Part shown: positions 38,900 through 50,946 of the stretch, piece after piece
Layout of the letters: each line of letters starts with the position of its first letter
How positions within the stretch are numbered: the first letter of the stretch is position 1
Origin: Dendrophyllia cribrosa
Lineage: Eukaryota; Cnidaria; Anthozoa; Scleractinia; Dendrophylliidae
DNA: 64,000 nucleotides
Assembly: GCA_024195265.1 (NCBI GenBank)
Contig: JAJLRJ010000010.1
Location: 33,140,176 to 33,204,175, forward strand
Reading direction: 5' to 3'
Position numbers and translations under genes: made by a program
Notes under the pieces: model-generated
What the model was told of the DNA's origin: nothing
Seen by the model: only the letters and a program-made list of their open reading frames with translations
Database searches by the model: none

Positions 38900-41800
38900 A
38901 GCTTTACATACGAAGCATGTCACTTAGGGAGGGTTCATAATTTATGTTTGTTTGTGGTCCACTTGGTATACAAAATGTAATTACATTTGTATAACTGCAA
39001 TTTCTGTAACTGATGTTAAATTTTAATATCCACTTTTTTAGAATATTCTTAGGATTTAATTTCAATTACGCATTTCATTAGATTTTAATACAGTAAACAT
39101 GGAACATACAAGGCTGCATAAAAGGGAGGTCTCGACAATGCAGCATAAAGGGCAACACAACAACAAAAATGAGACAACAGTTCAATAAAGATAGACAGCG
39201 GTAACCCTTTTGATTTTGTTACTGGATGCCAAGTAAAAAAAATCAGGAGATACATGTAATTTGCAAATACAAAGCAAGAATAAACAAAAAGGGGGTGGGA
39301 TTGGTTTGTGCTGCAATGCTAAACAGGATTAGATAAAACAAAGATGAGACAGTAGTTCAGTAAAAGACAGTCAGCTGCAATTTTTTATATTGGCTTTAAT
39401 ATCATGGATGCTGAGTGATAATTATTTGAAGAAAGTGGTAATATAAATTAGAAACCTATAAGCACAACACATACGACAGGAGTCATGGACTGTCAATTAA
39501 AAATAATAACTTAGGGAGTGTTTTCTCCATAGATCATTCAGAATTATTCTTGACAATGTATCATTGTAGAAATAGTAGATAAATCAGTAGCCTCTTGAAA
39601 TTAGATGTACATCATCCCAAACATTGGAGGGAGAGATCCATGGCAGCAGAGCGGCCGAACCTTGCTCGTTCTTCACGCGTTTGCTAATTCCCAAAGAATA
39701 AGACCTTAGAATTTTTGTATAGAAGTTGTGAGCACACAATAGTATCATTTTAATGACCTTGAGCCCTGATAATACTCTTGTATAATTTTTCAAATTATTT
39801 TGGATTAATTATTTACATGCACTTTAGAAAGACTCCCACTGGTATCCCATTAATAAAATTTTAAATAAAAATTAATAAGTGCAAGGGGAACGATGACGAT
39901 GGGAAGAGCGAACAGGGTGGTCTCCCTCATCTCTTTCCCCATCCAATCATCCCCACACGCTTCCTTTTCCCCTCTCCCCAACCTCCTAGTGACACAAAGA
40001 GACCTGCAGAGGAGAGAGGAACACGGAATTACAAATAAAATTAATGTTCTGAGAAAGCAAGCATTAGTCTGATGGTGGTGGTTTTTATTGAATCTTTTCT
40101 GATGACCCCCCTTATACCTTCTTTCACATTGGGAGAAATTTGATTCCCCCCCACCCCCTCCCCTAAAACCTAACAGGAAAAAATCATGCCCCCCCCCCCC
40201 CCCCCCCCTCTACATAAATTATGAACCCTCCCTTAGCCTTTATGGAGAGAGGAGGTTAAGAATAATAATTTGCTTAGACTTTTTAGTGTAGTGTTATATT
40301 TGATGCTTTTGTTTTAGCTTACACATTTTATAAATGTGTAGTATTGTAGAGTTTTTTAAAACATTTAACCACAAAGCATTTTAAATATGTATCAAGTCTG
40401 TGGAGAAATCTACAACCATTGGATAAGTACATGAAACAAAGGCAAATTTATTTTTCACTGAATAGCAATTTATCCAGTGTATAGGGAAGATATCAATGAC
40501 GTCACCAATAAAATTTTATTGTTATTAATGTGCCAACCAGAGCCTTATTGGCTGCCAAAACAAAGGGTTCTTTTGCTCCAGTGGCTGGCACATTTGAATA
40601 ACAAAAAGAATGTTTGTAAACAGATATCATCCCTATGGTGATATGAACCTTATGAACAACTGAGGCCTGAAAACTAACTACACCAGATGTGAATTATTGT
40701 TCTATTTTATTTTTACCAAGGAATATTGATGTGATTGAAAGTACAAGCACAATGAAATGAAAATAATTGCTTTTTCTTATACATGTGCATGCATATGCCC
40801 CATTTTCACAGTGATTGTAGCCTAGCCCTGCTATGTTTGAGCTCATAACATTTAAAACAATGTGTTTTACAGTCATTTGCACAGTGGCATTAAATTAATT
40901 AAATTCAGTAGGCTATATTTATCTTCAGCATACACCACTGATATACTTTGAGTTAACACATTTCCTGCTTGCAAATTCACGGCAAAAAAAACCCTAGCCA
41001 CTTCTAGCACTTTCTATGCTCAGGCTCATACTTAAAATTCATATATGAATCTGTATACCAAACAAATAAAGTGGGTCAAAATGTTTGTACATGTAAATAC
41101 ATCCTGAATTTACTACCTTCAAAATACATTGAAGAATAAGTGATACTATAAAGATCCTTTGAACAATGAATCTACTTAATATTCTGTTGAGAAGCAGAAA
41201 CTGTATGCTTATAACAGCCCTTTTTAGTGAGTAAATCTTTTTTTTTTCCTTGTAGAAGGTAGCCATTTGTCAACATTAACATTTCAATCGCTACATGTGT
41301 AGATAAGGATCTATTCATTGGAAAAATGGTTCCCTTTTTTAACAACAACCAGAAAAGCATTTTAGCTCAATGAGTAAAACTTATTCTTCCATTTCAGACA
41401 AAAAATAGAACACAAAAACACTTTTCCAACCAGAATGTTTTCACTGTTTAGGTCAAACACAAATAAATTTGGTATGCTTGTCACTCCTAGTTTGCTGCTT
41501 CTGAATGAAATGTATGATCTGGTAGTTAGCACTAGATGGTTCACTGCAGAAACACCCAGAATAACAACTTTCTTCTCATTTACTTCATTATTTTGTAACA
41601 ATGCACAGCAAACAGCAACCAACATGTGTTTTTTCTTTTGTCTAATATTTCTACCAATAGGAGATGCAAATTGTTTAATATTAAAATGATGTTAAATATT
41701 CGTCAGTTTAAATTGTAAAAACCATACTCAATGTTATATAAATTCGGGACAAAAAGAACGAGTCCTAAAAAGACTTCAAAAGGATGATAAGATCAGGTGG

Positions 41801-42113
41801 CCTTATGCTATAACCAACCATAAGACAGTGCCCATTTACCTTTGATCATACAAATAATTAATGAGCTCGAGCGAACAGCAATCACAAATTGAAATATATT
41901 TATGCTGAACCAATGTTGCGCTTTTGGTGTGCAAAGGCCAAAAATCAAATCGCAGTTGTGGCAAACAAAAGAAGTCTTGTTGTTTCCACAGAATGTAGAA
42001 TCGTATAAATCATCCGCGATTTCTGCTGGTTACCTTGTACTGTTCTGCTGTTGATCTCGATAATTGAGCTTACTCTGACACAGGGGGGGGTAAGCAACTT
42101 CCCATACATTCTC
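38900..42113. other. Gene-poor AT-rich stretch
   Basis: A 20-base C run lies at 40,189-40,208. A minus-strand open stretch at about 41,400-41,625 is discussed as a possible exon in the findings. An ORF tail at 39,590-39,720 (minus) shows no recognisable motif. Nothing else can be supported. Confidence 0.5.
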
Positions 42114-42916
42114 TTAAGGTGGCTGAACACAGTTTCACTATACCTATGCGTCATTCATTGTCATTTTAAAACCACTAACGTCTGGGCGCCCAAAATTGGC
42201 GAGGCATACGATTAAGCAACAAACTATATATTTTGATATTTTTGTTGAGCTTTTAGGGTGTTGCCATGGCAACACGGTGGAATGAAAATCAGCCTGCAAT
42301 ATTTGGTTTCTTTTATTTTCAGAAAATCTAGTTATTAGATTTTGTCCATCATTTGTCTCCAGTAAACTCGTAAAAATATTCGCATGTTAACACTGGTCTC
42401 ATGTAATTTTGACAGAGGGATCTTCCGTAATTTGTGGTTTAATATGTTTGCGTTTTGTAAAAATCTCCTCTGTTAGATTTCAAATTTTTGATGGCAGGTG
42501 AGTTCGGCATATTCGGAACTATTATTGTGCCAAATTTCGTGAAATTCTAATGAGTAGTTTTCTAGAAATCAGCACGTTTCCGAGGAAAGTCGCTAAAACA
42601 TCCAGTCACAATTTTTTGGTCAACTGCGCATGCGTTGCATTTGACTGGGTTCTCGATCCAAAGACAAAAACGACCAAAAAGGCAGTGTATTTCTTCAATG
42701 GTTCTATATATTATCTATTGATTCAACAGACATTTTTACGAACAACAAATTGTTTGATTTTAAGACGAAAAACAACACTTTCGCGATCCACGCTGAGCAA
42801 AATAAAATGATCGCTGAACAGGCGCCACGTTTGTTTTTCTCAAAACTCTGCGCGCGCTGACTCACGTAAGCAGCTGAAATTGAAGAGCGCGCGCAAACTG
42901 TGTTCAGCCACCTTAA
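42114..42916. mobile_element. TTAA-flanked element B1
   Basis: Twenty-two-bp inverted ends TTAAGGTGGCTGAACACAGT at 42,114 and its inverse ending at 42,916. The TTAA target points to piggyBac or Kolobok-type transposition. ORFs inside are short. It shares its right-hand TTAA with element B2. Confidence 0.8.
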
Positions 42917-43558
42917 GGGGGGAGAAACTTAACTACAGTTTTGGAGTCGTTGCTAGGGACATTATTTCATGGTTAGCATTTCTCACGTGTCATAAACTGC
43001 TAATGTGGTGGGAACTATGAAACTGAACACAAGACATCACTAAATCGACATTGCACATGCGTAACTAGTGCCAGTCCCCAACCGCGCGTAAGAATGAAAA
43101 AGCGTAAAAACTGAAAGGAAACGAGATAAAAATCTGATTTTTTTTGGCGAATCATACGCAATTCAACTTTTTTAAAAATCTGTAGCATGGAATTACCGTT
43201 AGGCGAAAAAACAGGAAAGTTATTAAAGAAAATGTATCAAAATACACCTTTATGACGTCGTAGCTTTTTCAATTACGTGAATTTTAACAAATCCATGCTA
43301 CAGATTTTTTATTAGGATGTTCTTAAGCCGTTGACATTGGTTTTATTGGAAAAAAATGTAAGATGTTTGAGTTTTAAGGGTTTTTATGTTCTGGTCACGT
43401 GACTTACCAAATATGGCTGTGACTTATGAAATTTAATGGTACCATTAACAGAATGAACGTGACCAAACATCATAGCCGAGGAAGTAAAGAAACTCATTAT
43501 ATGACGTTTGGAACTCTTCCATAGCAACCACCTTGTAGTTAAGTTTCTCCCCCCTTAA
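42913..43558. mobile_element. TTAA-flanked element B2
   Basis: Ends TTAAGGGGGGAGAAACTTAA at 42,913 and its inverse ending at 43,558. Internal inverse repeats TCTGTAGCATGGA and TCCATGCTACAGA. No transposase ORF. It abuts B1 through a single shared TTAA. Confidence 0.8.
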
Positions 43559-44100
43559 ATGAAATCCAAGCGATGTTCTCACAACTTGCAAAGCAATCAT
43601 GGAGGTATCAGTCAGCGGATTCGTGTTCTGCGCACGAGCAGAGTTTGTCAATCCCGAAGTGCAAACAAAACAAAAAACATGGCGGCCGATGCGAGTGTAA
43701 TTTCGGTGGCTTCTCTTTAGTTTATTCAACGATTTTTTTTCTTTACGGAACCCCTTCAATTTGGAAAATTTACTTCTTCACGGACGGCGCTTTTAATGCA
43801 CAGTAGTTTCTCCGAGATCAAGGTAAGGCAACATTTTTTTATGTTAATTGTATATTTCTTCGCATTAAAAAAGCCTCTATGGCTAGTAAGCTAAAAGCTA
43901 ATAAATTAGCTTTGTGGTAAAACAGGGTGATGAGCATACAGTAATTATCCCCCTGTAAAACTCGCAATTGTTCACGTTCTACTAATTTTTTTTGTCGTGT
44001 GAAATGTCAATCGGGCGTTCGATTTATGGTATTTGTAGTAGAAACACTCACTCGGAGATAGACATTCGTACTATTTCACAACTAAAACCTCGTTTGACTA

Positions 44101-44205
44101 TGTAGTTTTTTTCAGCCAGCTTTTATGTAGTTTTTTTCAGCCAGCTTTTATGTAGTTTTTTTTCAGCCAGCTTTTATGTAGTTTTTTTCAGCCAGCTTTT
44201 ATTAC
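44101..44205. repeat. Minisatellite, about 27-bp unit, four copies
   Basis: Unit TTTTTCAGCCAGCTTTTATG followed by TAG and more T. Four nearly identical copies differ in the length of the T run. Not coding. Confidence 0.85.
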
Positions 44206-44464
44206 CGTCTTTTTATGAGCTTGATTGGAGTGAAATTCAGGTCTTTCCATTTCATTACAACATTTCTATTCTGGAACCCTATAAAAGTAAATACTTTCGC
44301 GAAAACACAATTTTGTGAAAACTTGCTTTCGTCAGTGTTTACTGCGAGGCATTTAAAATTGTACTGTGCTGCCTAGCAGTCCCGCCACTCGCTTGATTAA
44401 GAGTTTTTTTGTTAGCTTTATATAAATTTTAAATATTAAATATATTTTAGGTTTTAGATTAATA

Positions 44465-44577
44465 TTAGATATTTTATACTTTTTTTATGTGTCCCCAAAT
44501 TAGTATGGGTTTACCCAGGCTATAAGGTCTTTTGACACTTAAATAAAGTTTCTATCTATCTATCTATCTATCTATCT
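44465..44577 (+). mobile_element. LINE 3-prime end with TATC tail
   Basis: TTAGTATGGGTTTACCCAGG, a short terminal block, then AATAAAG and a (TATC)n tract at about 44,551-44,576. This is the structure of a retroposed LINE 3-prime end. The coding part is lost. Confidence 0.5.
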
Positions 44578-45428
44578 TGTTTGTTTTGTCGTGTTTAGTT
44601 TAAAATTTCACTTCAAATGCATTTTTTCTTTGAGGATGTTCATTGATGCTCACTCTGCCATTCACAAAAATTGATACTCCTGGGGTGGGATTCCTATACA
44701 AACGTGAAGTGGAGTGCTCATCAGAAAGCCTGTGAAAACTTTGGGATGACTGTCTGGGAATGGAAATTTGATGGAAATGGGGAGTTTTTGTGTGATACGG
44801 TGAAAATTTGGGGATGACTGTCTGGATATTAAAAGTGAAAACTGGTAGGTGAATTTGATGCAAATGGGGAGTGTTTGTGTGATATATTCAGGGTATACTA
44901 AATGCAATAGTACATTTCCATAACTGTAATTTTAGCAAAAAGATATTAAGACATTAAAAGGAATGGGAGTATGATAGAAATGGTGTTACATGTATGATAG
45001 AAATGGGGTGTATTAGTAATAGGAGTATAATAGGAAAGGGGGATGATGGAAATGGTGCTATATAAATAACTGATAATATTTAATAGCTATGTTTATTTTT
45101 GTTTATTGTTTTTCAGATGAGGGACTTTTAATATACCACAGATAGCTCACAGACCTATACAGAAATTATTGATGCACAAGGAGTTGGTTTTTTTTTTTAA
45201 ATAAAATACATTGTAGAAGTAATGAATTATTATTTTTTGACATATATCTGAAAAATAAACCTCTTTTGAGGACAAGGTAATAAAAACAAAACTTTTCTTT
45301 TATAAGCTTAAAAGCTGTTAATTTGTGCCCTTTATTTTTTAACAGGATACATAAATACAGGACAAATTCAACAATGGAAAGTAGCACTTTTTGCGGGTCG
45401 AATGAAATAACATATTTTTTTAATTTAC

Positions 45429-45869
45429 TTTTCTTTAGATCTCCCCAACTCAAAACATCGCGCTGATATACAGGAAAGTTTGCAAAAGCAGTCGGTTGAA
45501 GAGGCGGTGTTTGTCGTAATGTTTTAGAGCCACTGAACCCGCATTTTATCGGCAACAGATAGAGGTCCTGAGGCGAATAAATAAAACTGATTATCGTCCG
45601 AATCCCAAAACTCGGGTATCCTACGGTACATCGAAAACAACTTGACATATTTGGGTTCCCGTGAATAAACGAATTACCGTATCGAGCAAACTCGCTATGC
45701 GTTCAACTCGTATCTGTAATTTGTGCGAGTTGTGATTTGTGCCTCGACGGGAAGCTTCGGAGCCATTAGGGAACGAGTCGTCATCTCTGAACGTTTTCTC
45801 AACTTCACTTCGCGATAATAGCACCAACAAAAAGGCCAACAAACACACAGATTTAACAGAGATCGCCAT
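45429..45869 (-). CDS. Candidate secreted protein, first two exons (partial, unrecognised)
   Basis: Exon 1 (45,678-45,869) encodes 64 residues starting MAISVKSVCLLAFLLVLLSR, a good signal peptide with an 11-13 residue hydrophobic core. A charged Asp/Ser/Arg-rich stretch follows. Donor ACG|GTAATT. Exon 2 (45,429-45,567) follows an acceptor with a pyrimidine-rich tract (TTTATTTATTCGCCTCAG) in the same phase. It gives 46 residues with one Cys, a Pro/Gln segment (QTPPLQP) and WGDLKK, then a GTAAAT donor. Phase agreement and the signal peptide argue for a real gene. No family recognised. The continuation downstream is not established. Confidence 0.4.
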
Positions 45870-46235
45870 ATCTTTTTACTTTCGAAAACACCTGAACACA
45901 GGCCCCGCTCAAAAAGACGCCGCTGACCAGGAAGAGCGCTTTGCAAGTTGTGAGAACATAGTTTCTCGGTCCCAGGCCTTTTTTCTATCCCCCCCCCCTG
46001 CTCTGACAGCTCGAGTCTCGAAGAGTCTGACATATCGACGGCTTCTAGGACTTTATAAAAAAAGTTTATCGGCCCAAATGCACTTTGGTGCTAAGGTGGA
46101 TGAGTTCTAAGTTTTTGGCGTCGAAATCTTCGCCGGTTCAAGTGGTGAATGGTGATTGTTTTGCTTTATCGTGTTAGATTCCATGCTTCAGTCTATACGC
46201 GGCAGCCATTTTTATTAGGAATAACATCAGATTTG

Positions 46236-46650
46236 AGCATGCGCAATATGATTCCAGAACCGACCAATCAGACAAAAGTCTCCTTTGCTAAGTCCCATGG
46301 CAAACCATGTCGGTCCCAATACCTCTCATAGGGCCCTCATAGGGAGGCTACAAAATGGCGTCAGCTATGCCAGCCGATTCGAGCGAAAACTTACAGCTCT
46401 CTCGGAGAAATGACAGGCCAGAACCAGAAGAACAAGAATAAACGGCTTCTGATTGAAGAAAATGCATTTTTGGACTTATTTGCCATGGTTTTTAACACAA
46501 TTTAAAAAACATAGCATAATTTGGAAAAATACGAAAAAAGCAAGTGACACACAAAAACGAGCAAATTTTAGCATAATTTGGCCAAAAAAGAAATAGCAGT
46601 GCTACTAGCATAATATGCTACTTTTACTAGCACAATCTACAAAAACCTAC
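46236..46650. repeat. Repeat R1, right copy (inverted)
   Basis: Inverse of 36,330-36,627 with insertions: GACAAAAGTCTCCTTTGCTA near the inner side, repeated TAGCATAATTTGG, then CACAATCTACAAAAACCTAC at the outer end. It carries an extra ATG-led 28-codon ORF at 46,354-46,440 on the plus strand (MASAMPADSSE...) that I do not call. Confidence 0.65.
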
Positions 46651-46659
46651 GCGCGGGGG

Positions 46660-47779
46660 AAAAATATATTGGATCGAAAGGCGCGACCGACCGCGCGAAA
46701 CAGAGCGAGGCCTCCTCTCCCCAGTCTCCCCTCGTTTTCCCAGCTCGTTCGCGCGCGGGACCCACAATCTAATTACGCGAGATGTCTGTGGCACACCGCG
46801 TTGAAGTTTCGGTTGATTATTCTTCCTCGTCGTCACAAATGGCGACGTTTTTTAAGTTTCCCATAACCCTCGGGACGTCTCGAGAGAATTCCTGTGTCAT
46901 ATCACAATTCACTTCGCTTTGATTCTACTAGAAGCACAAGCTGACTATACATGTATTTCAAACTCCATTCTGTCACACTCAACAAACTTAACTGAGATCG
47001 AAGCGAGGCTAAACCTGCATATTAAAGAATATTATGGTATTTTTAGGAAAGGTCTATTGACACATCCAACACTTCTCCAAGGGATATGGGATACTAATAT
47101 GGGATATTACGGAAAAATGTTGGTATGCAGGATATTTCTGGGGAAAATAACAGGGAAAGAAAATCCGGGATATTGAGCAACGTATTTGCCATACAAGAAT
47201 GTGCAGTAAAAGGATATTTGGTCTTCTTTCTTCTTCTTCATTTAAAGTCTTTTTTGGCACATCTCACAGGATTCAACTCCTTACTTTTACCTCGACAAAT
47301 AATATTGTAGTGGTCTGGGCAAGAACATCATAACGGATTCAGTTTCGGACAACTTTTGCTCAAACTTGTAATAAAGGCCTCAAAAAGTACTCTCTTGTCA
47401 AAATATAAATGACTTTATAATGTAAATGCAACTGAAATAATTTCCACCATGTCAAAGGACTCCCCCTGAATTAAAAAATAGCACTTTGTCCTGAAAAGCT
47501 ATCTAGGCTGTCTTATGCCAAACCTTTTTACCTTCACAACATGCATCTTTTGCCTGGTAATTGGATCTGCTCGGTTATCATTTTGACAAAAGAAAGCTAT
47601 TTCAGGCCAGAAACACAACACTTAAACAAACATATGCCAACAGGTCTCCGGGTTTATAATAATTATTATTTTTCCAGTATCTGAGGGCGTTAATAAAGAT
47701 GTAATGTTCAACATGTCACGAGCGTGAGTCAAAGAAAACTGACCAGAGTCCCCTGATGGGAATTGAGACTTTTCTGCAT
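46660..47779. other. Repeat-like and unassigned sequence
   Basis: GC-rich block to about 46,800 (CCGCGCGAAAC, TCTCCCCTCGTTTTCCCAGC), then AT-rich sequence. Only chance ORFs. No feature supported. Confidence 0.4.
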
Positions 47780-47781
47780 TA

Positions 47782-48063
47782 GAGCAGTTTTCAATTGAGT
47801 GTCGTAAAACCAAAACCAAAGTAATTACTCTGACCAATCACAGCAGTCGTAAACAATCCAATGAACCAATCAGAGCTCGAAGCAATTACATGTCGCGGGC
47901 GCCAAGCGCGGGAAAACGCGTGCGAGCAAGTCACGATTGGTTTTGGTTTTACTTCTGATTGGTCGAGAAAGTGGCGCGAGATTTTTTAGCCAATCACAAA
48001 GCGTAGCAATGCAAAACCAAAGCAATTGTGTAATTACTTTCGACAGTCAATTGAAAACTGCTC
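47782..48063. mobile_element. TA-flanked MITE, family M1 copy 3
   Basis: GAGCAGTTTTCAATTGAGTG to CAATTGAAAACTGCTC between TA at 47,780-47,781 and 48,064-48,065. Differs from copy 4 at only a few positions, so both are young. Confidence 0.9.
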
Positions 48064-48065
48064 TA

Positions 48066-50479
48066 TTTGTAAAGACAATGATTTATGAAACCTGCTTTAT
48101 TTAACAATCACATTACTGTCCAGACAGCCGTAAGTAATTCCTGGCATTAAAATAGTACATTTTGTATCACCGGAAGTAAAAAGAGAAACATTTACAACAA
48201 ATAGCCGGTTACGGCTTCACAAGCGGGCCGTTTGGATTACGGACTAGTCATTGCGGCAGTTCAAATAAAGCAAATCTGTTTCCATTTTATTTTCGCGTGA
48301 CGTAAATATGCATTGTGTGAAATGAGAAAGAACTGGATAACTTGCATTGCGTGTTGTGATTCCTGAACTGACACGTTGTTTCGTAAAACTGAGAAAAAAT
48401 TTAAACGCATTTTGCTTAGGTCAACAGTTACGTTATGCCGGATATCCGGTGTGCTGGCTGTACAAAAACCGGATATCCGTTATGTTAAGCTGGCCGCGCG
48501 AAAAGTCTTGCTGATAGGTACGGTATCTAAACCTTTCATAACAAAGATAAAAAAAAAACACTCAAAGAAAAAAGAAAAAAAAGGAAGGATATATCGCCTG
48601 CACTTCCCAACGCATTAAATATTATTATTATCGTTACTTCTAGTTTATATATACATAAGTACGATTACATGGAATAAGAAAATGTATCTTGACCAATCAT
48701 GAAGGCCATACTGGAGAATATAAGGACCCCGAACTCTCTTAGAATACCATTTTGTACTTTTTTAATCTTATAAGCTCCAAAAGTGATCAACGTCTACATT
48801 CTCCTTGTAATATTAATGTTTTATCAAATGTTTTTCAAATTTTAAAAGTGTCGTCTTTCTGAAAATTTTAACTTGCCTGTTGCTCCCTCGCAATTTGGGT
48901 AATATCAATACATTGTCAAACATATACGGGTCATGAGAACAAAGTGGATGATCACCAAAGATAAATTAACTTGATGCTTAAAGAACTTCTCCCAACTAAT
49001 ACTACACGAAATACATGGAAACGAGTGTGGAGAATTGCTATGTTCACATTAGTTTGATCCATTCAATTGTCACTTTATAGATGACCATGTAAAACCGGAG
49101 TTGGTTAAATTTTACAAAGTCAAGTAACAAAGCAAATTTGGCATCTGGTTTGAAATTACTGGCCCAGATTATAGTTATTTTCATGCCGTTGTTTTGAAGA
49201 AAAAGGCCAAATCACCTTTCTGCCTTTTATTGGGTCTTTCTGCGTCATGTAAACGTCATGACCCAAACCAGTATCGACTGAATCCCGAGGGCCCGAATAT
49301 TCCCCAGCATGTTGCCAACCAATTTCGGTTAATTTTATTGTATCTTGACAATAAATTGCGATATGCCACTTGTTATATATCTTGGCAAGCTCTAACCTTC
49401 CTACTTAAATACGTGGCTAGGCTGTTTTCATTTATCAAATATACAATCTTTACAAAAGTCGTAAAGTAACGTTTCTCACCACTTTGTCGAAAATCTTTGA
49501 CAGTAGATTGCATGGAGGTTTCCAAGCCAATACGAATGACACTGAAGTTGTCCGACGATTTTTTTTCCGTAGACCGTCCGAACGTTATGGTCGTTTTCCG
49601 AAGATTTTCTTCAGAGAGATGAAATTAAAGATGTTTCATACCTGACAGCTGATCATGACAGCACTCCAGTTTCTTACGTGGACTTTTGATTAGCATGCAA
49701 AGACAGTTCTTACTAACAAATAACTCTAAGAACAGCTACATACCAATGAATATCGTGTAATGTTTGCATTCAGCAGTATTATTTACATCCTGATATGACC
49801 GATATATCGTCAACTAAATCTATACTGCTAGGGATTGACAGCCAAAATAAGAATTTGTACTTTTTGAAATCTGTCTCGGTCTTGTTAACGTTTCAAAAGG
49901 CTCTCTTTTAGTTCCCTAGCGTCACAGAATTGCCTAGTGACCAGCATAGTCTCACCTACACTAATGTAACCTCCTTCTATTTGCAATGTTTAAGGCCATG
50001 TAATGCCTTCAAGCCGATTACCGCTCTATTTCTATGTCGACAGTCTAACAAAAAAGTTTACTTTGACCTTTAAATAAGCGAATGATACATGAACGATGTT
50101 GAAACTTGTTAAATGACTAGAAAACACATTTAACATTTTAAAACGATTGACTGACGTCGTTCAACAAGCGGAATAGAGCCTGTCTCTATTCTTTAGTTTA
50201 ACAACGTTCAACTTGTTGAATGGCCTATTTCACCATTCAACATGCAATGATACACTGTTCAACATTTGTCGAACAGCTGTTGCAACATCTGTTGATTAAC
50301 AAATGTTGAACCGTGTATCACAGGGTTTAGCCTTGTTACAGTGTTATAATTTCTTTGACAAGGTTCACTAGTTTAGTTATACAATTAACTCTCGCCTTGC
50401 GGAAACCTGGGTAGACTACGATTAGTCCATCAGAAGATAAGTTCCGGGAAAAAAATGTACTGAAATGACTCCCCTATTA
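48066..50479. other. Gene-free stretch
   Basis: No gene, RNA or named repeat supported. A foldback pair (TGATACACTGTTCAACATTT at about 50,249 and its inverse ending about 50,321) marks a small palindromic element within it. Confidence 0.5.
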
Positions 50480-50761
50480 GAGCAGTTTTCAATTGAGTAT
50501 CGTAAAACCAAAACCAAAGTAATTACTCTGACCAATCACAGCAGTCGTAAACAATCCAATGAACCAATCAGAGCTCGAAGCAATTACATGTCGGTGGCGC
50601 CAAGCGCGGGAAAACGCGTGCGAGCAAGTCACGATTGGTTTTGGTTTTACTTCTGATTGGTCGAGAAAGTGGCGCGAGATTTTTTAGCCAATCACAAAGC
50701 GTAGCAATGCAAAACCAAAGCAATTGTGTAATTACTTTCGACAGTCAATTGAAAACTGCTC
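50480..50761. mobile_element. TA-flanked MITE, family M1 copy 4
   Basis: Nearly identical to copy 3 at 47,782-48,063, same orientation, 2.7 kb away, between TA at 50,478-50,479 and 50,762-50,763. The near-identity indicates recent activity or local duplication. Confidence 0.9.
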
Positions 50762-50902
50762 TATAAACTCTATCACGGACACCAGATCGTGAACCTCAAG
50801 ATGTCCGGTATTGGTGGGGAGAGAGAGGTCCAGAAATGCACGCAATCGGCAAGATGAACAAAAATAACAAATTTACGTTACAAATATGACAAGCCTCTTT
50901 GG

Positions 50903-50903
<1 letters not shown>

Positions 50904-50942
<39 letters not shown>
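50904..50942. repeat. (TAA)n microsatellite
   Basis: About 13 units of AAT. On the minus strand it produces a run of leucine codons in a chance ORF. The following 50,943-51,960 holds no feature I can support. Confidence 0.9.

Positions 50943-50946
<4 letters not shown>

Noticed and set aside
39584..39793. 69-codon minus ORF as a possible exon
   Set aside because: No recognisable motif and no convincing acceptor; possibly an old repeat.
44600..44907. Overlapping 81-87 codon minus ORFs
   Set aside because: They come from two diverged copies of a roughly 69-bp direct repeat (GGATGACTGTCTGG...), not from a conserved protein.
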